Assembly (NCBI GenBank): GCA_038199755.1
Contig: JBBPYR010000197.1
Coordinates: 1-33,317, forward strand
Length of the DNA stretch: 33,317 bases
Direction of reading: 5' to 3'
Origin: JBBPYR01 sp038199755
GTDB lineage: Bacteria; Chloroflexota; Ktedonobacteria; Ktedonobacterales; Ktedonobacteraceae
Part shown: positions 24,393-32,170 of the stretch, in pieces
How positions within the stretch are numbered: position 1 is the stretch's first letter
Layout of the letters: each line of letters opens with the position of its first letter
Notes under the pieces: model-generated
Seen by the model: only the letters and a program-made list of their open reading frames with translations
What the model was told of the DNA's origin: nothing
The model's database searches: none
Program-made: the position numbers and the translations under genes

Positions 24393-25586
24393 TTATCCTT
24401 CGCGCTCGATCACCATAGCAACGCCTTGGCCACCACCAATACAGAGGGTAGCCAGGCCATAGTGCGATTGACGCCGCCGCATCTCATACATCAGTGTTAC
24501 TAATATACGAGTGCCGCTGGCACCGATGGGGTGCCCAAGCGCAATCGCGCCACCGTTTACATTGAGTATGGAGCGATTAAAGCCGAGTTCCTTGCCAACG
24601 GCCACCGTCTGCGCGGCAAAGGCTTCGTTGGCCTCGATCAGGTCCATGTCTGAGACCTTCAAACCAGCCTTTTCCATGGCACGCTTCGTGGCAGGAACGG
24701 GCCCTAGACCCATCACACGCGGCTCGACACCGGCGGATGCATAGCTACGAATGGTCGCGAGTGGCTTCAAGCCGAGCTGGTTGGCCTTTTTGCGGCTCAT
24801 AACGATGACTGCCGCCGCGCCGTCATTGATGCCAGAAGAGTTACCAGCCGTTACCATGCCACCATCGCGCTTGAACGCTGGTTTTAACTTGGTCAATGAC
24901 TCTATACTGGTATCCGCACGTGGACCTTGATCTTGGGCAAAAAAGGTAGGTCCCTTCTTACCCGGCACCTCTACGGACACAATTTCGTCACGGAAAAGAC
25001 CAGCCTCTATCGCATGAAGCGCACGTTTCTGGCTCTCTAATGCGAACTGATCCAGCTCTTCACGGCTCAAATGACAGTCTGTGCAGATGTTTTCGGCGGT
25101 CATACCCATATGACCATTGCCGAAGGAGTCCAGCAGACCGTCACTAAGCATAACATCAATCATCTTAGCATCGCCCATGCGATAACCGAAACGGGCCTTG
25201 TCCAGCACATATGGCGCACGGCTCATGCTCTCCATGCCGCCCGCTACGATGATCTCTGCGTCGCCTAAAGCGATTGCCTGAGCCGCCAACATCACGGCTT
25301 TCAGTCCGCTGCCACACAGTTTGTTGATGGTCATCGCAGGAACCTGCACCGGCAAACCAGCATTTACAGCGGATTGACGGGCAGGATTGCCACCTTGTCC
25401 AGCCTGGAGCACATTTCCCATAATCACTTCGTCAATCTGATTTGGCTTTACATCAGCACGCTCTAAGGCTGCACGAATCACTATTTCGCCTAATTTTACT
25501 ACTGGCACTTCTGTCAGCCCACCACCGAAGGTACCTATAGCGGTACGTACGGCACTTACAATTACTGCTTCTTCTCGTTCAGCCAT
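24393..25586 (-). CDS. phaA: Acetyl-CoA acetyltransferase (beta-ketothiolase)
   Basis: The 397-residue thiolase condenses two acetyl-CoA to acetoacetyl-CoA, the first step to PHB. Catalytic residues are visible: nucleophile Cys91 in NKLCGSGLKAV, the His in NGGAIALGHPIGASG, and the second Cys in ATLCIGGGQG close to the C-terminus. Also present are the GGMESMS loop and the NEAFA motif. Length is standard for biosynthetic thiolases. It lies between phaB (65-bp gap) and phaC (80-bp gap) on one strand. The family also includes degradative enzymes; gene context makes the biosynthetic role likely. Confidence 0.95.
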   Translation of the reverse strand: MAEREEAVIVSAVRTAIGTFGGGLTEVPVVKLGEIVIRAALERADVKPNQIDEVIMGNVLQAGQGGNPARQSAVNAGLPVQVPAMTINKLCGSGLKAVMLAAQAIALGDAEIIVAGGMESMSRAPYVLDKARFGYRMGDAKMIDVMLSDGLLDSFGNGHMGMTAENICTDCHLSREELDQFALESQKRALHAIEAGLFRDEIVSVEVPGKKGPTFFAQDQGPRADTSIESLTKLKPAFKRDGGMVTAGNSSGINDGAAAVIVMSRKKANQLGLKPLATIRSYASAGVEPRVMGLGPVPATKRAMEKAGLKVSDMDLIEANEAFAAQTVAVGKELGFNRSILNVNGGAIALGHPIGASGTRILVTLMYEMRRRQSHYGLATLCIGGGQGVAMVIEREG

Positions 25587-25651
25587 GATATAAGCTCCTT
25601 TGGCTTTTGCATTTCAGCTGTGAATAACACCACGTTTGTACTCACAGTAGA

Positions 25652-26401
25652 CTAGATATAGACGCCACCATTAATACTGATCGATTGCGCGGTCACATAA
25701 TCACCTTCAGTCACAAGATAGCGCACACAGGCCGCGATCTCATTAGGTTGACCAAAACGACCCATAGGAATTTTATCAAGGATACGCTGCCGAATATTCT
25801 CAGGCACAGCCATCAGCATATCGGTCTCTGTAAAACCGGGGCAGACCGCATTGACGGTAATGCCATGGCGCGACACTTCGAGCGCAACCGACTTTGTAAA
25901 GCCGATGATACCCGCTTTAGTGGTAGCGTAGTTCGATTGCCCCACATTACCACCCTGGGCTACAAAAGAACTGATATTCACGATTTTGCCCTTTTTGCGG
26001 GCCAGCATGTGAGGAAGCACCAGCTTCGTACAATTGAAGAGGCTGTCTAGATTGACATGTATCACTTCATCCCAGTCGCTTTTCTTCATGTTCTTCAGCG
26101 TCTTGTCGCGCGTGATACCCGCGTTGTTCACTAAAATATCAATCTGTCCAAATGTTTCGATAACCTGCTTCACCATCGCATCAACCTGCTCGAAATCTGT
26201 GACATCGGCCTTGATAGCCAATGCTTTTGGGCCCATCTCTCTGATCTCTGCCGCGAGGGCTTCCGCCGATTCTGCACTAGTCACGTAATTAATAACCACA
26301 TTCGCCCCAACCCCAGCCAAGTCTTGAGCAATCGCACGTCCAATACCGCGACCCGCACCGGTCACAATGGCAATCTGTCCATCCAGGCGTTTGTTCATCA
26401 T
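25652..26401 (-). CDS. phaB: Acetoacetyl-CoA reductase
   Basis: The 249-residue short-chain dehydrogenase reduces acetoacetyl-CoA to (R)-3-hydroxybutyryl-CoA, usually with NADPH. Seen are the cofactor loop TGAGRGIG (14-21), NNAG (92-95), and the catalytic set S145, Y158 and K162 in SSFVAQGGNVGQSNYATTKAG, whose QSNYATTKAG spacing resembles PhaB. The C-terminus INGGVYI is also PhaB-like. FabG of fatty acid synthesis is the close alternative, but operon position argues for PhaB. Two adjacent ATGs are possible; the second (26398) has better spacing from AGGAG. Confidence 0.92.
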   Translation of the reverse strand: MMNKRLDGQIAIVTGAGRGIGRAIAQDLAGVGANVVINYVTSAESAEALAAEIREMGPKALAIKADVTDFEQVDAMVKQVIETFGQIDILVNNAGITRDKTLKNMKKSDWDEVIHVNLDSLFNCTKLVLPHMLARKKGKIVNISSFVAQGGNVGQSNYATTKAGIIGFTKSVALEVSRHGITVNAVCPGFTETDMLMAVPENIRQRILDKIPMGRFGQPNEIAACVRYLVTEGDYVTAQSISINGGVYI

Positions 26402-26469
26402 GTCTCTCCTAACGCTTAGGTGTACTACAAAAACTTCCGTGTTCTACGATACGTGTATGCACTTAAAAA

Positions 26470-26478
26470 AGTATAGCA
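26470..26478 (-). promoter_or_regulatory. Extended -10 promoter of phaB-phaA-phaC
   Basis: Minus-strand TGCTATACT about 70 bp upstream of phaB is an extended -10 with no clear -35. A partly matched inverted repeat (GTATGC 26455-26460 / GCATAC 26476-26481, with ACTT/AAGT inside) overlaps it and might bind a regulator. Confidence 0.5.
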
Positions 26479-26676
26479 TACAACTATCTACATTGCTTGC
26501 TTTCATTGTCCGTTTTTCCCGCTTCCAAAAATCTGTGACTAGATTGTAATTATGCCATCACAAACCTCACAGTACTGAGAACACGACGAACAGCCCTACA
26601 AATTAGTGGTTAATTTTCTGTACAATATAAATAGTACAGTGTCGTCCCGTCTTGGCTTCGTTGGAGGAAAGCCCGT

Positions 26677-27336
26677 ATGAACATTATTCTAATCGGACCA
26701 CAAGGATCGGGGAAGGGAACACAAGCCGCGTTGCTCTCTCAAGAGTTTCATTCGCGTCATATTGCGAGCGGCGATATGTTTCGCAAGGCGTTTGAAGACA
26801 AAACAGAACTCGGCAAGCGAGCAAAGGCCTTTGTTGATCGAGGGGAACTTGTTCCAGATGAAATCGCCGTGGCCATGGTGCTCAGCAGCATCGAAGAACC
26901 GGATAGCAACAATGGCGTCATTCTGGATGGCTTCCCACGTACCATCAATCAGGCACAAGCACTCGATACCGAGCTTCACCATATAGGCAGGCACATTGAT
27001 GCCGTGGTCTATCTTAATGTTACTCATGACGAGTTAATGAGCAGGTTAGCACTCCGCTACATCTGCCGCGAACAACAGCATGTCTATCATGCCAAATTCC
27101 GTCCCCCCAAAGTCCCTGGTATCTGTGATATTGATGGGAGCGAACTCTATCAACGCGCCGACGACACGGAAGAAGCGATTAAGAGGAGACTCGGTATCTT
27201 CTTCAAGGAAACGACCCATGTGCTCGATTACTACAGAGATCAGCACAAACTTTTCGAGATTGACGCAGACCCCAGTGTGAAAACCGTTCATACCACCCTA
27301 CTAGCACAGCTACAATCCCAAAGACACCAAAAATAA
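26677..27336 (+). CDS. adk: Adenylate kinase, zinc-site variant
   Basis: The 219-residue enzyme interconverts 2 ADP with ATP plus AMP. It has the P-loop GPQGSGKGT (7-15), the AMP-binding SGDMFR, the LDGFPRT motif at about 83-89, and a long LID domain. In zinc-binding adenylate kinases the LID carries four Cys; here the positions read C130, Q133, C150 and D153, so one ligand is lost and one replaced by Asp. GGAGG sits 8 nt before the ATG. It stands apart from ribosomal-protein genes, the usual home of adk, so it may be a second copy. Divergent from phaB; ends at a strong terminator. Confidence 0.93.
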   Translation: MNIILIGPQGSGKGTQAALLSQEFHSRHIASGDMFRKAFEDKTELGKRAKAFVDRGELVPDEIAVAMVLSSIEEPDSNNGVILDGFPRTINQAQALDTELHHIGRHIDAVVYLNVTHDELMSRLALRYICREQQHVYHAKFRPPKVPGICDIDGSELYQRADDTEEAIKRRLGIFFKETTHVLDYYRDQHKLFEIDADPSVKTVHTTLLAQLQSQRHQK

Positions 27337-27400
27337 AAAGCTGCTCCATCAGGGTCATTAAGAAGTGCAGAGACCCTGATGGAGCAGTTTTTTATTTTTG
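27331..27400 (+). terminator. Strong intrinsic terminator after adk
   Basis: A 16-bp perfect GC-rich stem (27341-27356 / 27372-27387) is flanked by an A-tract before and TTTTTTATTTTT after, overlapping the adk stop on its left side. Confidence 0.9.
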
Positions 27401-27413
27401 GTCCTCTCAGCCC

Positions 27414-27442
27414 TTGACAAACAGAGAAACTAAGTGTAAAAT
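27414..27442 (+). promoter_or_regulatory. Consensus promoter of phaQ
   Basis: TTGACA (27414-27419), a 17-bp spacer and TAAAAT (27437-27442) give one of the best promoters in the window. The start codon is about 67 bp downstream. Three copies of GCATATA follow at 27443, 27477 and 27494. Confidence 0.8.
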
Positions 27443-27450
27443 GCATATAG

Positions 27451-27465
27451 ATGTTAAAGCAACAT
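27451..27465. promoter_or_regulatory. Likely PadR/PhaQ operator at the transcription start
   Basis: ATGTT-AAAGC-AACAT is a perfect 5-bp dyad centred about 16 bp downstream of the -10, over the start of transcription. It closely resembles the ATGT-N8-ACAT operators known for PadR-family repressors, and the gene it precedes encodes such a protein. This suggests autorepression. Confidence 0.6.
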
Positions 27466-27509
27466 GAGATCAGTTAGCATATATCAAACAGAAGCATATA
27501 GGTGCTGTA

Positions 27510-27905
27510 ATGACGGAAGCAAATGGGAACAAACCAAACAGCACGACCACTGATGCCTGGTCAAGAAACTGGCACATACCTGTCATTCTTTTAATGCTGC
27601 GGGAATGGAATTCCTACGGCTATCAGTTGATGGAAAAAATGTCGGAGTTTGGTTTAAACACGATGAACCCTGGCACGTTTTATCGCACACTGCGTCAAAT
27701 GGAGAAAGATGGCATCGTCAGTTCGAGTTGGGATACCTCTGAAACAGGACCCGCTCGTCGCGTCTACTCCATTACGCAAGCCGGAGAAGCATATCTTCAA
27801 TTCTGGGCCGAGTCACTCGACCAATATCAGAAAATGATGAATTCCTTCTTTCGTCTCTACACAGGCGAAACGTCACAGGACAAACACAACAAAGATAACT
27901 CGTAA
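27510..27905 (+). CDS. phaQ: PadR-family, PhaQ-like PHB-responsive repressor
   Basis: The 131-residue regulator has a winged helix-turn-helix (about 22-100): LLMLREWNSYGYQLMEKMSEFG, then NPGTFYRTLRQMEKDGIVSSSW and the wing GPARRVYSITQAGEAYL. A short C-terminal helix (YQKMMNSFFRLYTG) follows, where larger PadR proteins dimerise. In Bacillus megaterium, PhaQ is the repressor that senses PHB and controls phaP and its own gene, and the protein resembles it in the wing and C-terminal region. Here it lies just before a phasin gene, supporting the same job. It probably binds the dyad at 27451. Confidence 0.85.
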   Translation: MTEANGNKPNSTTTDAWSRNWHIPVILLMLREWNSYGYQLMEKMSEFGLNTMNPGTFYRTLRQMEKDGIVSSSWDTSETGPARRVYSITQAGEAYLQFWAESLDQYQKMMNSFFRLYTGETSQDKHNKDNS

Positions 27906-27926
27906 TCACGTCAATTGTAAGAACCA

Positions 27927-27997
27927 ATGGGATGTCTCTAGTGGGCATCCACCAACCGTAATCATTCAGTAGAAATGTCCCTGGTGGGTATCCACCA
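27927..27997 (+). repeat. Two direct copies of the dispersed repeat
   Basis: Copies at 27927-27954 and 27968-27997 are offset by 43 bp. Each ends in a small palindrome (GTGGGCATCCAC; TGGTGGGTATCCACCA). The second copy matches the element near 16.4 kb at about 24 of 30 positions. They lie between phaQ and the phasin gene, so they could also be operator sites. Confidence 0.7.
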
Positions 27998-28110
27998 AAT
28001 AGTCACCTTTTGATAGATACTCTCGTGAGCAATCATAAGAGGTAAGTTTCATGCAAAGTAGAGAGCAAAATACTATCCGCTTTGTATGTGAGAAGGAAAG
28101 ATAGAAAATC

Positions 28111-28710
28111 ATGGCAGACAACAAATTATATGAAACAACCCAAAATTTGACACAGTCCGTATACGAAACCAACAAGGCCATTGCCCAGAGCGCAGTCGCT
28201 GCCCAGGAGCGTAACGCCAAGTTCGCCCAGGGTGTCTTCGAGAACAGCATCGAGGTACTCAAGAGCCATGTAGAGGCAAGCCGCAGCTTACTGCAAACCG
28301 TTTCTGCACACTCTAACAATCCCCAAGGCGTTTTCCAGACCGTGTTGGATAGCACCCTTGCCGCACAACGCCGCAATGTTGCCCTAGTGCAGAGCATTCT
28401 TGAAGATGGCACTCGCACCGCCAAGAGCCATGTCGCTGCAACACAAGCTCTCGTACAGGATGTCGAGAAGAAAGCACAAGAGCAGCAGAACGCCCTTGCT
28501 GAACTTCCTTATATGAGCGCATACACAGAATGGTTCTACGCTCCTCTCAACTACTACAAACGTGCGGTCGAGACCACACAGTCCCTTGCTAACCAAGCCC
28601 TTGATGTGGCGCAACAATCCGCGCAACAAGGTATGGAAGTGAGCCAGAAGGTTTCACAGCAGGTTATGGATGCAATGCTCGCAGCCAGCCGCCAAAACCA
28701 AGGCAAATAA
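28111..28710 (+). CDS. phaP: Phasin-like granule-associated protein
   Basis: The 199-residue, Ala/Gln-rich, all-helical protein lacks signal peptide and membrane segments and resembles phasins, which coat PHB granules. The sequence contains an internal duplication: residues 30-64 and 84-118 align with a fixed 54-residue offset (AAQERN/AAQRRN, KSHVEAS/KSHVAAT). The C-terminal part is also helical with many Gln and Ser (QQSAQQGMEVSQKVSQQVMD). It follows the PhaQ gene and precedes PhaE. No single phasin family can be assigned with certainty. A short hairpin follows it, so it may be partly uncoupled from phaE. Confidence 0.75.
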   Translation: MADNKLYETTQNLTQSVYETNKAIAQSAVAAQERNAKFAQGVFENSIEVLKSHVEASRSLLQTVSAHSNNPQGVFQTVLDSTLAAQRRNVALVQSILEDGTRTAKSHVAATQALVQDVEKKAQEQQNALAELPYMSAYTEWFYAPLNYYKRAVETTQSLANQALDVAQQSAQQGMEVSQKVSQQVMDAMLAASRQNQGK

Positions 28711-28716
28711 GAGTGT

Positions 28717-28751
28717 GCAAAAGGGCTGAGCAATGACCTCGGCCCTTTTGC
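28717..28751 (+). terminator. Hairpin after the phasin gene
   Basis: A 14-bp stem (28717-28730 / 28738-28751, one G-U pair) containing GCAAAAGGGC lies 7 bp past the stop, before CCACATTTGC. Its weak T-tract suggests partial termination, giving more phasin than PhaE/PhaC transcript. Confidence 0.6.
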
Positions 28752-28788
28752 CACATTTGCAATTATCGTCAACAAAGGAGTTTGTATC

Positions 28789-29979
28789 GTGCCAGATGGA
28801 ACAAAAGCCCAGAGCTTAGTGGATCCTATTGAGTTATGGCGACAGTGGAATGAAACCACCTCTCGTATGTGGTTGAGTACCATTGACAGTGGCAAAGAAG
28901 CGACAACCGACCCATCCAACTTCTATCAATCGTGGGTGAAAAGCGTGAAATCAGCCCAGGAGCAGATGAAGCAGAATCCACTGGTGATGGGTTCGAGTGA
29001 AATGTGGAAGATGTGGTTTAGCTCAACAATGGAAATTTGGAAGCAAGCATCGGCCACAACTGGCGACCCCCTCGGGTTAACGGCTGGCTGGCTAAAACTC
29101 ATGGAGGATGCGCAAAATCGCTTCCTTGCCGGGGAGGTACTTCCTTCTGATCCGTTCACGTTGTTTCGCCAGTGGTATAACGCGACCAACGAACAATGGT
29201 CAAAATCCATTGAACAAGTGATTGGCTCTGACCAATTTTTGGAGGCCACCGCTCCCTTTACCGAGAGCTATACTAGCCTTGTGCGCGCCTTTCGCCATGC
29301 CAGCGAAGCATACTTTAAGCAACTTCAACTGCCAACGCTCTCCGATATCGCCCGTGTAGCAGAGTTGGTTATCAATCTTGAAGAGAAGGTTGACAAAATC
29401 GAGGATGTCTTTGCGGACTTTGCCGAGCAGAACAAACAGTTAGCAACGTCTAAAGCAGTCGCACTGTTGGAGAAGAGAGTCGAAGGGCTAGTTACCTCGC
29501 AGACAATCGCACAACTGGAGAAAAAGGTTGATGGACTGGCTTCCTCGCAAGCGGTGACGCACCTGGAGAAGCGGGTTGATGGATTGGCAACCTCAGCAGC
29601 GGTGACGCACCTGGAGAAGAGGATCGATGGACTCGCTTCCTCAGCAGCGATTACACAACTGGAGGAGAGGATCGATGGATTAGCTTCCTCGCAGACAATC
29701 GTACAACTGGAGAAGAGGGTCGATGGACTGGCAACCTCAGCAGCGGTGACGCATCTGGAGAAGGAGATCGAAGGGCTAGCCACAAGTAAAACCGTTACTA
29801 CCTTACAAAAGCGTCTCGATCAGGTTGAACACAAACTCGATCTCGTGCTCTCCACCCTGGAGAAAATCGCGGACGAGAAATCCAACGATGTTCCAGCGCA
29901 GGCAGGTTCTCAGGGACCCGCTTCACGCAAAGGACAGAAAAAAGCTTCCGCGTCTCAAGAGACCGCTCCAGAGGCATAA
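28789..29979 (+). CDS. phaE: PhaE subunit of class III PHA synthase, with a repeat-rich coiled coil
   Basis: The 396-residue protein starts at GTG with AAAGGAG upstream. The N-terminal 190 residues are helical and Trp-rich, like PhaE (WRQWNETTSRMW, LFRQWYNATNEQW). They end in PTLSDIARVAELVINLEEKVDKIED, a conserved PhaE segment thought to contact PhaC. Residues 217-344 are eight consecutive 16-residue repeats of type GLATSAAVTHLEKRID, which extend the protein beyond ordinary PhaE. A Lys/Ala/Glu-rich tail follows. Next gene is the matching short PhaC. Confidence 0.88.
   Translation: MPDGTKAQSLVDPIELWRQWNETTSRMWLSTIDSGKEATTDPSNFYQSWVKSVKSAQEQMKQNPLVMGSSEMWKMWFSSTMEIWKQASATTGDPLGLTAGWLKLMEDAQNRFLAGEVLPSDPFTLFRQWYNATNEQWSKSIEQVIGSDQFLEATAPFTESYTSLVRAFRHASEAYFKQLQLPTLSDIARVAELVINLEEKVDKIEDVFADFAEQNKQLATSKAVALLEKRVEGLVTSQTIAQLEKKVDGLASSQAVTHLEKRVDGLATSAAVTHLEKRIDGLASSAAITQLEERIDGLASSQTIVQLEKRVDGLATSAAVTHLEKEIEGLATSKTVTTLQKRLDQVEHKLDLVLSTLEKIADEKSNDVPAQAGSQGPASRKGQKKASASQETAPEA
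29437..29820 (+). repeat. Eight 48-bp in-frame repeats inside phaE
   Basis: Each unit encodes 16 residues on the plan GLASSQAVTHLEKRVD; units 3-7 are closest to each other. The reading frame is intact through all eight, so the array can change length without frameshift. Confidence 0.85.
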
Positions 29980-30064
29980 AGAAGCAGCACTGCTACTGGT
30001 GCAGGTTCAATGATGAGCTAAACAGTAGCACCCTATCAACGAAGCTCACAAGGAGAACAAGTCC

Positions 30065-31141
30065 ATGACCCAAGTCAACGATGTACATTCTCTACCTTTT
30101 ATGAATCTTGAGGACACATTCAAGAAGTACAAGACAGGGATGCAAATCATACTAGAAGGGGCGCAGGCACCCACTGGGCAAACCCCCAAAGAGATCATCT
30201 GGACCAAGAATAAGGCGAAACTCTACCACTACGAACCGAGCAAAGAGAAACGTTTCCCCATTCCTATCCTCCTAGTATACGCTCTTATTAACCGCCCTTA
30301 TGTCCTCGATCTGATGCTTGGCAACAGCATCGTAGAGTATCTGACCAATCATGGTTTTGATGTCTACATGATCGACTGGGGTACACCCGCAGAAGAAGAC
30401 AGCAATCTGACATTCGATGATTACGTGCTTGACTATATCCACCGTGCCGTCAAGAAAGTTCTCAGCAACTCGCACGCGCAAGAGTTAAGCATTCTCGGTT
30501 TCTGCATGGGTGGTACCATGACAGCCATGTACGCATCGCTTTTCCCCGAAAAGCTTCGTAATCTGATCCTCCTCACCGCCCCCACTGACTTCACCCCTGA
30601 TACGATGGGACTGTATGGTGTGTGGATGAATGCCAAGCACTTCAATCCCGACCCACTAGCTGAGGCCTATGGCAATATCCCCGGCGATCTCATCGACACC
30701 GGAAACCGCATGGTGCGACCTGTCACCAACTATGTTGGCACCTACGTCACGATGTGGGAGCGCATTATGCAAAACAAGCCCATGGAAACGTGGCTTGCCA
30801 TGAATAAATGGGTCAACGATGGCGTCCCTTTCCCCGGCGGTGCTTTCCGCCAATGGATACGTGACTTTTACCAGGGAAATAAACTGGTCAAAGGCGAAAT
30901 TACATTACGTGGACGGCGCGTAGACCTATCAAACATCACCTGCTCCGTTCTCAATATCGCTGGGAAAAAAGATCACATTTGTACACTGCCGCAAGCGGAA
31001 GCCACCATGCGCCTGATTAGCAGCAAGGACAAAGAATTTTATGTCCTGAACGCTGGGCACGTTGGCCTCTTAACGGGGGGAGATGCAAAAAAGAATCTTT
31101 GGCCTAAAATTGAAAATTGGCTAGAACCGCGTTCAAAGTAA
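30065..31141 (+). CDS. phaC: Class III PHA synthase catalytic subunit
   Basis: The 358-residue protein is an alpha/beta hydrolase with the class III synthase length and box GFCMGGT, nucleophile Cys147 (Cys149 in the well-studied Allochromatium enzyme). Its conserved Asp lies in AGKKDHICTLPQ and its His in NAGHVGLLTG. It works with PhaE to polymerise 3-hydroxybutyryl-CoA. Ribosome site AAGGAG lies 9 nt before the ATG, 85 bp after phaE. It is distinct from the 610-residue synthase: the N-terminus is far shorter and the box differs. Confidence 0.95.
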   Translation: MTQVNDVHSLPFMNLEDTFKKYKTGMQIILEGAQAPTGQTPKEIIWTKNKAKLYHYEPSKEKRFPIPILLVYALINRPYVLDLMLGNSIVEYLTNHGFDVYMIDWGTPAEEDSNLTFDDYVLDYIHRAVKKVLSNSHAQELSILGFCMGGTMTAMYASLFPEKLRNLILLTAPTDFTPDTMGLYGVWMNAKHFNPDPLAEAYGNIPGDLIDTGNRMVRPVTNYVGTYVTMWERIMQNKPMETWLAMNKWVNDGVPFPGGAFRQWIRDFYQGNKLVKGEITLRGRRVDLSNITCSVLNIAGKKDHICTLPQAEATMRLISSKDKEFYVLNAGHVGLLTGGDAKKNLWPKIENWLEPRSK

Positions 31142-31150
31142 GTAAACACT

Positions 31151-32170
31151 ATGTGGCAACAATTTATGTATCGCGATCACGACAGTACACATCCCTATGC
31201 TGTCTATACACCTGATAACTACAGCGTGAGCACTGCTGTTCCTTTGATCGTCATGCTACACGGATGTAGTCAGACCGCGCTCGACTTTGCAGCAGGAACG
31301 CTCATGAATCAAATAGCGGAGCAGTACAACTTTATCGTCGTCTATCCGCAACAGACGAGTAAGCATAATCAAAACTTATGCTGGAACTGGTTCCTTCCTG
31401 CTCATCAAGTTCGCGGTAGTGGTGAACCTGCCAGTATCGTGGGCATTGTGCAGGAAGTCCAGCAGACCACAGACTCATGGACCATTGATGCCACACGCAT
31501 TTATGCAGCTGGTCTCTCGGCAGGTGGTGCTATGGCAACCATCCTTGGCATCACCTATCCTGATCTTTTCGCGGCCATCGGCACACATTCCGCGCCCGAA
31601 TATCAGGCGGCGACGAATATCAGTAAGGGTCTTCGTGCGATGCGACATGGCGGACCAGACCCTCTTGAACAGGGCATAGTTGCGCATCAGGCGATGGGAG
31701 ATTTTGCCCGTGTTGTTCCTTGTATCATGTTTCATGGTATGAAGGATAACACCGTGGTTGCGACAAATGGCGATCAAGTCGTCCAGCAATGGATGAAAAC
31801 AAATGAGCTTGCCTCACACGGTAGTTACATGACTGACTTTTCTCGTCCCTCCAGTGTCGTCCCTGGTCAAGTACTCAATGGTTATTCATACATCACTGCT
31901 CGATGGAATGATAGCGATGGAGCACCAATACAGGAGTACTGGAAAATCGGTCATATGGGTCACGCTTGGTCTGGAGGTAGTCCAGCTGGCTCCTATACCG
32001 ACCCATTAGGACCAAATGCAAGCCTGGCTATGTACCTATTCTTCATCGCACATTCTCTGCCAACAGATGAAGAAAGCAGCATAGACCAGGAAGCAGAAGC
32101 ACATGCACACAAGTCGTTACGTGAACGATTGATAAACCTGTTGACGCTTAGAAGAGGAAAACAAATATGA
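31151..32170 (+). CDS. phaZ: PHB-depolymerase-family esterase without signal peptide
   Basis: The 339-residue alpha/beta hydrolase follows the esterase/PHB-depolymerase pattern: MLHGCSQTALDFAAGT with the oxyanion site, CWNWF, nucleophile Ser123 in AAGLSAGGAM, MFHGMKDNTV and a late GHMGHAWSGGSPAGSYTDP with the His. Secreted relatives degrade extracellular PHB, but no signal peptide is seen, so it may act inside the cell on granules or oligomers. It starts 9 bp after phaC with a poor ribosome site, suggesting translational coupling, and overlaps phaJ by 4 bp. Confidence 0.88.
   Translation: MWQQFMYRDHDSTHPYAVYTPDNYSVSTAVPLIVMLHGCSQTALDFAAGTLMNQIAEQYNFIVVYPQQTSKHNQNLCWNWFLPAHQVRGSGEPASIVGIVQEVQQTTDSWTIDATRIYAAGLSAGGAMATILGITYPDLFAAIGTHSAPEYQAATNISKGLRAMRHGGPDPLEQGIVAHQAMGDFARVVPCIMFHGMKDNTVVATNGDQVVQQWMKTNELASHGSYMTDFSRPSSVVPGQVLNGYSYITARWNDSDGAPIQEYWKIGHMGHAWSGGSPAGSYTDPLGPNASLAMYLFFIAHSLPTDEESSIDQEAEAHAHKSLRERLINLLTLRRGKQI

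Noticed and set aside
29325..29783. 152-codon frame antisense to phaE
   Set aside because: Created by the 48-bp repeat being open on both strands; no start signal and a Ser/Cys-rich repetitive product.
29991..30030. Hairpin between phaE and the class III phaC
   Set aside because: Only an 8-bp stem with a 24-nt loop and no T-run; too weak to call a terminator.
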